A stretch of 64,000 nt of DNA from NCBI GenBank assembly GCA_917880885.1, contig OU862920.1, positions 36,677,019-36,741,018 on the forward strand, given 5' to 3'. The position numbers were made by a program, and so were the translations under genes. Below, piece after piece: positions 44,745 to 55,039 of this stretch (its first letter is position 1; each line of letters starts with the position of its first letter). The notes below the pieces were generated by a model. The model had not been told where the DNA came from. It searched no databases and saw only the letters and a program-made list of their open reading frames with translations. Origin of the DNA: Limnephilus marmoratus. Its lineage: Eukaryota > Arthropoda > Insecta > Trichoptera > Limnephilidae.

Positions 44745-45512
44745 CTAAGCGTTATTGATGGAAATATTGTATTTTTTTAGTTTTTCTAGATCGTTATAAG
44801 AGTTAATACAATAGTGATCTGAGTTTTCATTTAGTCTCACATAAATTTTACAATTTTTAATCCAGCAAAATTTAAATTTATTAATTTTGGTAAACTCTCT
44901 GACCTTTTTGTAGAGTACTTTGTTTTTATGAGTTAAATGTTCATTAATGTAGATCCGATGTTTCCCATTTAAGTTAATGTCCTCAGCTGTTAGGCCTCTT
45001 CTCGTCCGGATTGCAGCCATGATGTCATCTTTTTGTTTTCTGCACTTTAGTTTCACAATAATATTTCGCGGTCTTCCTTCAATCTTCTCCTTAGGGGTGA
45101 CCCGGGTGGCGTATTCAATTTCGTCAGGGCTTACTATTTTTAATTCTGAATAGATATTTTTGATAATCTCTGTCAGGTTCTCTTGTTTTTTTTTCTGGTA
45201 TCCCAATGATCTCTATGTTATTAATAGGCGCGTGTTGTTCGTTAGCATCCAATTGTTTTTGTAATTGGTTGAATTCACTTTGAATTACAGCATTTTGTTC
45301 CAGGGTTTTTTCAAGATTGTTGTTTTTTTTGTGTCAATTTTTTTTTCCAGAGTTAATATTCTATTTTTTAATTCTTCGATTTCTTCTTTGTACTCGTTTC
45401 TGACGATTTCCAGAAATTGCACCTTAAATTCTTCAAACTTTTTGTCAAGGAGTTGAAGGAGTTGTGTATCCGTATTATTTAGTGCAGTCTTTGCAGTTGC
45501 CCGAGTAGTCAT
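44745..45512 (-). pseudogene. LINE C ORF1, two homopolymer frameshifts
   Basis: Starts at 45512 (MTTRATAKTALNN), 30 bp upstream of ORF2 at its end. A coiled coil (LLDKKFEEF...EEIEELKNRILTLEKKID) is followed by IIGIPEKK, RPRNIIVKLK and an FP-like C-terminal domain with YINEHLTHKNKVL and FCWIKNCKIYV. One frameshift is in an A-run near 45308 and one in the A9 run near 45190. Both could be sequencing or assembly errors in homopolymers, since the adjacent ORF2 is intact. It has no zinc knuckles. Confidence 0.75.
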
Positions 45513-45665
45513 ATTGACACGGAATATTGACTAATATAACAAGTTATAACAACACTCACTATTAAAAAGTTATTTGAAATATAAATATTTAAATTTGTTT
45601 TATTTTGCGATATTTCTAGAGAGAAATAAAAACACGACAGCTGTCATTGAATGTTATTGTTGTAT
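45513..45665 (-). mobile_element. LINE C 5' UTR
   Basis: On the minus strand it begins TACAACAATAACATT near 45665, the same 5' start as LINE D (10955). LINE C is therefore full-length. Just outside, 45666-45700 holds three near-identical 12-bp units TTATGATCAGAC. Confidence 0.7.
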
Positions 45666-46080
45666 TATGATCAGACTTATGATCAGATTTATGATCAGAC
45701 CGAAAGCCATTCACATTTTTTGTTGGTACTTGCCAATTGATTTGAGAGTTATTGTATTACTTATGTTCTATATTTTATGCAGGTGCTTTCGGGTTTTTAC
45801 AGATGCAATGCCGCCTCATGGAGCCTCATGAATGAGTTTTTCTTTTGCCCTGTTTAATTAATCTTTGTCTTACTAACCTATTTTTTGCATTTTGTTTTTC
45901 CTGTTAAGCACTTGCATACTGCTTACTAACAACGTATGCATGGACACTGGAGGTCTAGATTCGTTCAAAATAAATAAATGTAGCTTCGTTTAACAAAAAA
46001 AATTAGAATCTTGCGAGAGCCTTGAAGGAGTAACCATCAGTTACTTATACAAAGGCGGGTAAGAGGTGAATTACCTCCAC
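45666..46080 (+). mobile_element. LINE B 3' UTR, second part and 3' terminus
   Basis: Continues the LINE B 3' UTR after LINE C. It ends GAGGTGAATTACCTCCAC at 46080 with no poly(A), immediately followed by the target duplication TGTTCTTAGACTTA. The truncated copy at 57268-57725 has the same terminus, confirming the 3' end. Confidence 0.8.
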
Positions 46081-47234
46081 TGTTCTTAGACTTAGCCAAG
46101 GCTTTTGATACAATTTCTCATAAATTACTCCTCAAAAGATTAAAAAATATTGGCATTGTAGGTATGCCCTACGAATGGGTAAAGAGTTACTTAACGGGTA
46201 GAAGCCAGCAACTCAAAATGGGCAAAACAGTGAGTAAATCACTAGAGACTAACTTTGGGGTACCGCAGGGAAGCACATTGGGACCTCTTCTACTTATAAT
46301 CTACATAAATGAGTTATGCGAACTAAAAGTAGGCGGAAAAATTATAACATTCGTTGACGATACGGTAGCTATATTTGAAGGAGACGACTGGACTCAAACA
46401 CATAAACATGCTGAAAGTGGAATCAAAGCGATAAAACAATGGCTTGACAAAAATCTACTTACACTAAATATAGCAAAAACTAAATACATAAGATTCAGCT
46501 CAACTATAAAAGGACAACCTAGTACATCACACACAACAAAAATACATAAGCGTAACTGTAATTCCGATAATATGGATTCTATCTGCAATTGTGAAGTTTT
46601 GGAAAGTGTGAAAAACATCAAATATCTAGGCTTTATTATAGACAACCACCTTAAGTGGAAATATCACATCGACAACCTCACAATAAGGGTGAGAAAATTG
46701 ATCCACATATTCTTTGTATTACGAAATATAATCAACCAGAAAGACCTAAGAAAAATATATTTCGGATTATGCAACCCCATCTTAACGTATGGTTGTATTG
46801 GTTGGGGAGCGTCAGGTAGAACAATTTTAGATCCACTAGTGAAGGCCCAGAAATCCATAATTAGAGTCATTATGCGTAAACCCTATAGGTTTTCTAGCGA
46901 TCAGCTCTACAAAAAATTGAATGTACTTGATGTTCGTCAAAACTACATAAAAAAGGTTATTATCCAAATACACAAAAATCTAGAAAAACTTAATAAAATT
47001 GATCATAAATACACCACAGGAAGTAACACCAGAAAGGATCTTGTGGTCCCAGGGAGCAATACGTCGAAGTTCCAAAAGACATATGCATATCTCGGACCGA
47101 AATTATATAATAAAATCCCCCCAGAATTAAACATTAAAACATGCAAAATGACATGCATTGGTTCAATAATAAATAAATGGTTGATTGGCTTAGGTAGGGT
47201 TGAGTCTGAAAAATTATTAAATAATGTCACTTAA
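46081..47234 (+). pseudogene. LINE A ORF2, second part (RT and C-terminus)
   Basis: Continues from 35898 at the FLDL block, repeating 14 target bases. LAKAFDTISHKLLLKRL opens it; the open frame runs from 46164 for 356 residues. It has FGVPQGSTLGPLLLI near residue 35, the catalytic box as FVDDTVAIFE (Val for the usual Ala), YLGFIIDNHLKWK, and the C-terminal LDPLVKAQKSIIRVI and YLGPKLYNKIP blocks. Similar blocks occur in LINE E and LINE H. The split is recent relative to LINE A decay, because this half has no stop. Confidence 0.8.
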
Positions 47235-47519
47235 AATTTTACATGGTTAACTATTAAATGGCACAATCAGTAAAAACTTAGTATATATTTAATCTAAAAA
47301 AAAAACACTTTATTTTTTGTACAGAATACATTTTTGGCATTTTTCACCAGCATTTGGTTCCTTAGAACGGGCAATCTGCCTAGCTAGGAACTAATATCGA
47401 CAAACAAGACATAATAACACTTGTACCCATTTTAATATTTACAGTTATTTTGAAATATTATTATTATGTTATTTTTGCTGAATAAATGTATCTTATGTAA
47501 TAAATAAAATAAATAAATC
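47235..47519 (+). mobile_element. LINE A 3' UTR with hairpin and AAATAAAT tail
   Basis: A 9-bp stem (47354-47362 with 47386-47394, one G-U pair, 23-nt loop) lies about 125 nt before the AATAAATAAAATAAATAAAT tail. It equals in position, not sequence, the hairpins of LINE E and LINE H. Confidence 0.65.
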
Positions 47520-48485
47520 GTTCGATGAAAATTGCTGATTTACAGGAGGCGTCAAAGCCCACCTGAATTTTGATATCATTACTAATTTTTGCACAACCGT
47601 ATAAAGTCGAATATTATTCGTATTCTATATCTCAGATTGAGGAATTCTTGACATGAAGCCCTGCTCTAAAAAGTCCTTCGTGTATTTACGATAATGTTCC
47701 GCTAAAGTTGAACGACAAACGTTTTTCTGGATTGTTAAATTTCTTAAGTGCGATTTCGTATGTGCTTCCCATATCTACTTGAGATCTATTTTTAAAAGTT
47801 AGTACCACTATGTTCTTGCCGCACCCATCCCGGTTAACTGTTGACTGAAATATGTTTTCGCGTTCATTATCTTTCTTATTTTGAATAATTTCGTTAGAAA
47901 TCTCCTCGACTTCCCAGAAACGTCATACCGCGTTATTTAAGTCGCTGTGATCGACTGCAGTTGAAGCTGACATCACAAAGGTTTGTGTTGAATCGTAACC
48001 CTGTACACTTGAGCCCATGGTTATGTATACGAAAATTGTATTCACAGCCATCAAATTACATTTACGACTTGAAATATAACCTTGTCTCCATATTTTTGCT
48101 TTCAAGTCATACCCCATTAGGAAATCTATCTCTCCCGGTTATCAAATTCTGGATCTGCGAGATTTAGTTTAATTTAATTTAATTTTTAATTCTTTAAATG
48201 TTCTTCTCTTCGAAGTTTTGATGGGATATTTGAGATTACTACTGCCTGCCCTGATACACAAGAACGATTTTGCAAGGAAAATATTTTACAAGTAACTAAA
48301 CCTTGTACATTGTTTACTGTTGCTTTGTAATAATATTACCTGACCATTTTTTCGACTCTAACCCCAATGTACTATATGTTTTTTGGATATGAACGAGATT
48401 TCACTACCGGTATCAATTAAAATTCTGGCACGGTGTTCGCGTCCTGAATTGTCAAGGAATTCTGCTGGCGTGGTAGGTAATAACG
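47520..48485 (-). pseudogene. BEL/Pao protease and RT start, second lineage
   Basis: The minus strand shows a protease with the LIDTGSEISFIS active site near 48390 and MGYDLKAKIWRQGY near 48110. Then FWEVEEISNEII near 47920, the RT-proximal KKFNNPEKRLS near 47715 and a VGFDASCKSA block near 47550. Frameshifts and stops are frequent. The protease differs from the BEL copy at 29970-30420, so this is another lineage. It is bounded by the LINE A tail on the left and repeat Z on the right. Confidence 0.65.
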
Positions 48486-48487
48486 AC

Positions 48488-48860
48488 CTTTTTTTTACAA
48501 TAGCTCCACACAGGAGGCCCTGAGGAAAATATTTTCCCTCGGGGCCTATGTCATCTTTGGGGATGTTGTGTGGAGGGTCTTTTAAAGGAAAGGAAGGAAG
48601 GAAGGAAAATCTGGGAAGGATAAGGTATGAGTGGAGGGTAGGAATCTGGGGTGTCAGTGGGTCCAGAAATTACGGACGTATGAATCCATTCCTCCCACTG
48701 CGGTGCAAGGCGATGTTCCAAAAGAGTTCTGCTTGAGAGGTCACAAGGTCTTCCTCAAACAGTCTCTCCCGATCCGGCTTGTCACGCAGCCGGTGGGCCG
48801 ACACATCCGCCGCCAAGACCCGGACAATCCTCATCCCATCAACTCGGGCACCCCTATTTA
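48488..48860 (-). repeat. SINE-like repeat Z, longest minus copy
   Basis: Starts, in + coordinates, with the T run and hairpin tail (48505-48585). It is followed by a GGAAGGAAGGAAGG-type tract and the body to about 48860 (CATCCCATCAACTCGGGCACCCC). It has the same order as 1877-2158 and the inverse of 52565-52920. Confidence 0.6.
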
Positions 48861-48879
48861 GTCAATCCAAATGCAAATT

Positions 48880-49140
48880 TTTTTTAATTGTTAATTTTTA
48901 TTATTTTAAGAAATATAATATTTGCATAAAAAGTAACAAATAATATCAATCTGTATAAATAGTAGAAATAAATGTGTTCACAGCAGGAATTTTAATTATT
49001 TTTTATTGTTAGGAAACTGAAATACTGGTTATTACATATTTATTTGTTTTTATCCATAATGAAAGCAAACACATCCGAGATAAAATTTATTTCTTCGTCA
49101 AAAAAGTAATGAAAAACCAAAAGCTACTTATTTATTTCTG
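48880..49140 (-). repeat. Third copy of inverted-duplication inner sequence
   Basis: Matches about 22125-22345 and its inverted partner at 19320-19540, including AATATCAATCTGTAT and AGTAATGAAAAACCAAA. It shows that the inner part of the large inverted duplication is itself a dispersed repeat. Confidence 0.55.
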
Positions 49141-49535
49141 CCGTTACGAGACAATCGAAATCAGCTCCCTTACTATTACGCGAGATTTTCAGACCTGTAA
49201 ATGTAAAAATACTCATGTAATTCATTACTTATTGTTTCCGTTACCTTTTATGGAAAAATTAAAATAAATAGTCTTAACATAGATCACAAAAAGTGTTAGT
49301 ATTAGTCGAAACATATATCACAAAAAGTGTTAGTATTAGTAGATAGTTTTGTTCAAGGTCACCCTACAATAATTTTCGAAAATTTTAAGATGCCGTAAAT
49401 AAATTTATCGAGAACACTATTTATTTATAATTCTTAAAAAATATTTAGTAAAAGGGTTTAGCAAAAAATGCCAAAGGCATTGTAATTTTAATTAATTAAT
49501 CTCAATGTTCTGAAGTCCACATAGACAAAATTTGT
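49141..49535. other. No gene recognised
   Basis: AT-rich. A 25-base block with AAAAAGTGTTAGTATTAGT is directly repeated near 49290 and 49322. Nothing coding was seen. Confidence 0.4.
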
Positions 49536-49617
49536 ATTTTCGTTATTTGTTTTTGGGGTGTTGCACTAAGGAGGGAGCGCAACACGGCATAACACCCCAA
49601 AAACAAATAACGAAAAT
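49536..49617. repeat. 82-bp hairpin element, perfect 27-bp arms
   Basis: Arms 49536-49562 and 49591-49617 are perfect reverse complements (ATTTTCGTTATTTGTTTTTG at the left end) around a 28-nt loop. The right half recurs at 2293-2339 as a retroposed-looking insert. It is either a tiny MITE or a head-to-head pair of short 3' tails. Confidence 0.7.
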
Positions 49618-49960
49618 TCTTTTGGCCGTGAAAATCTTAAAACATATCAAAATTTATGTTGTTAAATTCTGGAAATAGAATGTTTAATTTATAACTAAAT
49701 GGAATATACATTTAAAATATATGAACATAAAAAAATGGACAATTAAAAAAAAAGGTCGATGGCAATGTCTAACAATACAATGCTATGTGGATGGATATGT
49801 AAAATATTATATTTTTATATGAAAATCTTCGGTCAGAGACTGACTGTTGTGAGTAGTAGGAGCATGGAGGCACAGATACAACCAAGAAAAATATTTTTAT
49901 TATTTTTTGGTAAAATTCTCAATATGCATAGATATGTTTAATAATTTTTTGTTTCCTCAC

Positions 49961-52289
49961 CCACGACAAGTTCGTTATGAATGGACTCTATGTGAAGTGA
50001 TCCATTTGTGCAAACCCTGTCGGCGTTTTCCAAGTCCCCATCACCAAATATAGAATACATTATCCTATCACCATAGCAGTTTTTTCTAGTCTGGAAAGAT
50101 CAATTATTATTTCTGTTAAAATCAATTCCGTAAATAAGGTTATGAAAAATCCTGACCTCTTTGCGAGCTGGGAACTGGATATCATTGTCTATATCTGCCT
50201 CTGCATCATCGACCTCGTATTAGAATGACGTTATACAGTTTATGTAAATTGAAAAGTCTTAGAGAACTAAGTATCTATATTATAAAATTAAATATGCAAT
50301 ATCCTAGAATATAGCTCCATTGTAACAAAACCAAATCCTAGAAACAGAAAAAGTATAAAAGAGTTTTTTGCGTTACTTGTAGATGAGAGAATATACATAG
50401 GTGCTAACCATTCCTTTATCCATCCTTGTTCTTAAGCAAGAACTTTTGTCAGACTTCTATCAGAATGTGCTAATCAACAGAGCGACTCAACTGCTTAACG
50501 ATTCTGTATTGACCATTTCTGCACGACATTTTCAATGTCACTAAGGAGTAAGGACAGTTTAGCAACTATCTTTTGACGGAAGTCACAAAATAGAAAACTG
50601 CCCCCATGACCTTTACATGAACCTCAAATTTGTAATCTTCTCTGTAATGTATCGGAGCATTGCCGTTTTACGGACGTTTAACTTTAATAAATATATGAAT
50701 ATTAACTATAAATCAGAAACTGTTTTGGATGGATTCGGAAGTCGAAACTTAGGCACAAGGGGAAGGAGAAAAGGAACCCTTAATTTTAAATCGTTAACTA
50801 TTGTAATAGGAATTAAATACTTTTCTCCATGTAGGTGCCTAATAAAGTACAAGTTTTGAATTGAAATTGAAATTACCGGTATACGTATACGCTTGCAAAC
50901 CATAACACATTTGTAACCTTCGGGGCATATAAACCGCCACCTGCATGTCATTGCTTCTGAACCTGGTCCTGCATAGGTTTTAGCATAAAAACGGTAAGTC
51001 GTGTCTCGGTACAACTGTAAATTTAAAAATATAATTTATCGTTTCATTCTGTTCATCGAAAGCCAAAGGTTGGTTATTCATTTGATTTCACAAATTTTGT
51101 TTTAGACATTTTGAAGTTTGATTCTACAAAAAAAAAATCAGAGTACTTTTGCAATTCACACGCGGTAGAGGTGAAACCATCAGAAAACTAAAGTAGACAA
51201 GAGTGCTGAGAATACGAAGCACTTTTTTTTAACAATCGAATTCCAGTGCCCTTTTTCCTATACATTTGGTCATTTTGTAGTGGTTTGAAGATTGGATATT
51301 GATTTTACAAAAAAAAATAAAAATTTGATTTCATAGGATTTTCCCCTTAATCCGCTGAACATCCGGCGGCTAAGGTTCGTCAGGCGCTTCATACCACTAG
51401 ACCAAAGGAGGCTTGAGTGGGACCGTGGATCTATCGTATTATATTGGAACCGAGTACTCGTGAAATAAATTAATATTTTATTTCTCTCTCATTCTCCCGC
51501 AGGCTAAATCCTACAGATATATGCGTTTGCCTCTTTTTAGTGTCGCCCGCTTCCGTTTCATCGAGTTTCAAATCATAACGGTGCTAAAGAAGTTTTCACT
51601 TCACTTTTGACAAAATCGGGTTTTATTTAATTTTCCCTTCTTGCTGTGCTTTTACAACTCTTTCATTTTTCTCTATTTTGTAGTTGGGAGTAAATAAAAT
51701 AGAATACGTACACCCATCATATAGTCACATCCTCGAGTCTGAGCAGTTATGTGTGAACAGATCATCAACAGACATATTAGCAATACAGCTCCATTCCGCA
51801 ATAAATCAGTTTCTACAAGAAAATTGTCACTATGGGTAAAAGAGTTAATGTTGGTTGGGTGGCGATTAGCTCGGAGATGTCGTATAGTAGAATTTGGGTT
51901 TTCTAATTGACGCTATTAAAATACGATAATTCAAATTCAGTGCACGAATGCTTGGAATCTAAACCTCTAAAATAACCTCTTTTCCGTCTTCAAACAAAAT
52001 CTCCCTACATAAAAAACCTAGAATCGTCAAAAGTGACAATAATGTCCTAAATATCACTTTGGGTTATTGCCTGCGTAGCTGAATTAATGATGTCAAATTT
52101 GAGGACGGTTCAAACAACTAGGATTTTTTTTTAAATGTAAAATACAATTTTAAAGAAAAACAACAAGAATAAATATATTAATTTTTTTTTGTTTTAAATT
52201 AACAAAATGGTGAAAATTAAATAACAATTGCATTATAAGTTGTTTTTGGCCAGGTATAAATAATTTACTAAAGAACTTACTGGTGGTCA
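49961..52289 (-). CDS. Secreted CUB-like domain protein, four exons, 3' end not found
   Basis: Minus-strand exon model with GT-AG introns and consistent phases: 52289-52280 (ATGACCACCA), 51812-51712, 51014-50877 and 50090-49961. Exon 2 supplies a signal peptide: a basic/hydrophilic start, then AVLLICLLMICSHITAQ, with a likely cut near Ala/Gln. Exons 3-4 resemble a CUB domain: TCRWRFICPEGYKCVMVC with the first Cys pair, then CYGDRIMYSIFGDGD with the acidic site, RVCTNGS, and HNELVV. Exon 1 ends GTAAGT, exon 2 GTACGT and exon 4 GTGAGG. CUB domains act extracellularly in binding or as partners of serine proteases. The last exon or exons, which should complete the domain, were not recognised below 49961. 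No stop interrupts the joined exons. I rely on splice and motif logic only. Confidence 0.6.
51350..51412 (-). repeat. tRNA-like SINE head or tRNA pseudogene in an intron
   Basis: The minus strand reads TTTGGTCTAGTGGTATGA, matching box A of tRNAs, followed about 35 nt later by a poor box B (GGATGTTCAGCGG). It lies in the second intron of the CUB-like gene. The fold does not close well enough to call a tRNA gene. Confidence 0.4.
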
Positions 52290-52314
52290 TTGTAGTTCTC
52301 CGACGAGTGTGAAA

Positions 52315-52352
52315 CTGAAATTAAAGTTTTGTTGGCCGATCGGTTCCTTTTA
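52315..52352 (-). promoter_or_regulatory. TATA-like box and insect Inr for the CUB-like gene
   Basis: On the minus strand ATAAAAGG (52352-52345) is followed by TCAGTTT (52317-52311), matching the arthropod initiator TCAGT. The implied 5' UTR is 26 nt to the ATG at 52289. The TATA-to-start spacing (about 36 nt) is a little long. Confidence 0.4.
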
Positions 52353-52564
52353 TTGATTTTGTAGGCTTAAAATATAATTAACAGAGACGGACCGACTTAC
52401 AACTTCCAAGAATTTCCAAAAGCTAATTTGACCATTTCGGACTGACATCAAAGATAAAAGTCGTTAAAATAACTGAGTCTTCGGACTGATGAAATATTAC
52501 AATTTGCCTGAAAAACTGCGCAAATAAGGTAACAATTGACTCAACTCGGGTATATTACAATTTA

Positions 52565-52920
52565 CGAGGCGGGTATGGGTATCGCCGCCCCGGGAACCAT
52601 TTATTGGATAACCAACACCTCTGCCATAGGTCTCCCCAAGTGGTTTGCTACATTTGGTGACTTAGCTGAGGTTCCCGAGTTCATAGGGTGAGGTTTGGCT
52701 AGGTCTTGGTGATGGATGCTTTTGCCCACCTACTGGAGATCAGGCCGGATCGGGAGAGACTGGTTGAGGGAATCCTTTTGACTATTCCAACCGGACTCAT
52801 TCGATCTTTGCATCGCAGTGGGATGAATGGATTCATACGTTCGTCACTCCTGGACACACTGACCCCCAGATCCCTACCCACCTTTTTCCTTCCCAGAACT
52901 TCCTCTTCTTCATTTCCCTA
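52565..52920 (+). repeat. SINE-like repeat Z, plus copy lacking the hairpin tail
   Basis: Begins near GGGAACCATTTATTGG, then AACCAACACCTCTGCC, GAGTTCATAGGGTGAGG, and ends with ACACTGACCCCCAG...CTTCCCAGAACTTCC. It is the inverse of 1877-2158 and 48488-48860 but stops before the shared hairpin. It lies about 220 bp upstream of the CUB-like gene promoter. Confidence 0.6.
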
Positions 52921-53650
52921 AATCTCCAAACTCCAAAAATAACAATCGTACCTACCTATTGATGAGTAGAAAATGTAAGTTGATTATTAAGTTGTAGAAA
53001 AATGCGCTTTTTTTACTTTTTAGTGCATATTATTTTGTTTTGGAATAGTTTTTTTTTTGAAGTCGGTTTTTTTTGTACTTTTTTTTGTTTATTGTTAAAT
53101 TAAATGAAAGCCAATCATTAAGTAGGTACCTTAACAACAGTCCTTCTTCGATTTAAATTATTTTTTTTAACAAAAAAATGTTTTTTTTTAAATGTGTACA
53201 GTGTTCTATATTTGCAGTGTCATTGCACAAAAAGATTATTTGACAGATAAATTGGTGTTGCCAGCCTAAAAATTTTGTAGTTGCATTTTGTATATTTTCT
53301 ACTCTTATTTGACAGACTATACTTTAGCAGATCCTGAAGAGAGTTCGGTAACGGTTTCCTAAATCTGCGAAATCAGCTGTATATGTAAGTATTTATTATT
53401 ATATTTACCTATGTCAGGGTCAGGGAAGGGGGAGGTGTTAACAATTTAAGAAAAAGACATAGGGCCATAATTTGTGATAGTCACGTAGGGTAACCGTACG
53501 CAATAGGCCACTTGCATGGATTTCAAAAGGACTTGGAAAAAATCGTGTGGATAGATTTTTCTACTAAGATTACGAAAATGTTACTAAAAATTTTTAGAAA
53601 TTTATAGTTTTTTTTTTAAATAAATCCGGTTTTTGGGCTCGTGACAACGC
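52921..53650. other. No gene recognised
   Basis: AT-rich with many T runs. No conserved peptide, inverted repeat or RNA motif was seen. Confidence 0.4.
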
Positions 53651-53652
53651 TA

Positions 53653-55037
53653 CAGTTTGGCAATTAAGTGTAGAAAATAAATTATGGCGCTGCGATCGTT
53701 TTTTTGGTTTTAAATGACAACACCAAGATGGCTCATAAGACAATGAATATATGTTTAAAAAACACTTTGGTCAAATTGCATATTTCATAACGTATTTGTA
53801 TTTTCAAAAATTTTGTACAAAAAAACTATAATTTAATAGAAGTAAAATTGTAATTTAATATACTTAGTAAAATAAAACAAACAAATTTTAAGTGGGCGTT
53901 TATTTCGTTATAAGGTAATAATAATAATATTAATACGGCATTATAGGATGGGGAGATACATAATACACAAATCAAACACAAACAATTTATATCACTAAAA
54001 AATAATAATAATAACAAATTTTTAAAAAACCCTACTCATTCGTCAGAAATTTTATTCAAACAATTTAAGGTCAGAAAATTAAGTGCATTATACTTTTATC
54101 ATGCAACATTACAAAGTTATAAAGATAATATTCAAAATAAAGTGGCAAAAGTTATAAACAAAGCCGATGAAATGTAAATTTTTTCGTAAATATTCCCGGC
54201 TACCATCAAATCCAATGTCTTTTTTGAGTATGGTTAGTAAAGTTCTTAAAGTTGGGACTTTTTACGTACTATGTAAAAAAAAAATTTTTTTGACGAATGG
54301 CACAAACATCAAAATCATCCAACTCTTTTTAGGGCGCCCCATTTTCCGTTTTCCCGGTATTTCAATTTTTCCATCTGCCTTTTCCCCTTCCTTTGATTGA
54401 GATTTATCTGTGTGTGAAAAACATCATAAAAATTATTTTTATAGAAGGCATTAAAAAAAACACAGTAGATGATATTCATTAAGAAAGAAAGAGAAAATTA
54501 AGAAAAAAGTTACTACTCCATGAATTTAAAGAAGTTGCATATATTATTATCTTTTTTAAATTGAGTTATTTCCTTTTTCTTGTGGCTTCATATGAACAAA
54601 CATAACCTCAAACCAGATTGTAATGGTTATATTCGCTCGAAAATTGGCATAAAACTTGTAATACTAATGAAATGTATTAAACAAACTATACTACGTACCA
54701 GTCATTTATGCAGTTCGTTTGAAAACATCTTCTAAATTAGACAGAACCTTCTTCGCTTGATACTCGGCTAGGCAGCGTTGAAAAACGCAGAATATAACCC
54801 CTCTTGCATCACTATGTAATGGTTTATTCCTTTTAATTAAATTCAGGCAAACAATGAATAAAAATATTATCAAATCAACGATGTCCTACTCAGATTTAAG
54901 ACAATAAATCAACCGTAACATGCGATAACATGACAGCCATAGTAAACGTTATAGCAAAGCGAGTCATTTGGTGCTGCCGTAGAAATGAAAACGTTTAGTT
55001 CCAATTTATTTAATTTCTACACTTTATTGCCAAACTG
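53653..55037 (-). mobile_element. Mariner-like element T1, tandem partner 1
   Basis: 1,385 bp from CAGTTTGGCAATTAAGTGTA (after TA at 53651) to the complementary CTACACTTTATTGCCAAACTG before the TA at 55038-55039. The minus strand holds a degenerate transposase start: an exon fragment reading LEDVFKRTA near 54740 and, after an intron-like gap, a G..S...VK helix-turn-helix remnant near 54400. The pattern matches T2. Confidence 0.65.
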
Positions 55038-55039
55038 TA

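Noticed and set aside
48548..48861. Short overlapping frames of 62-76 residues
   Set aside because: They lie in repeat Z and are not conserved among its copies.
49759..49910. Last exon of the CUB-like gene
   Set aside because: The minus strand has an acceptor-like ACAACAG and a short open stretch, but the phase and residues do not complete a CUB pattern convincingly.
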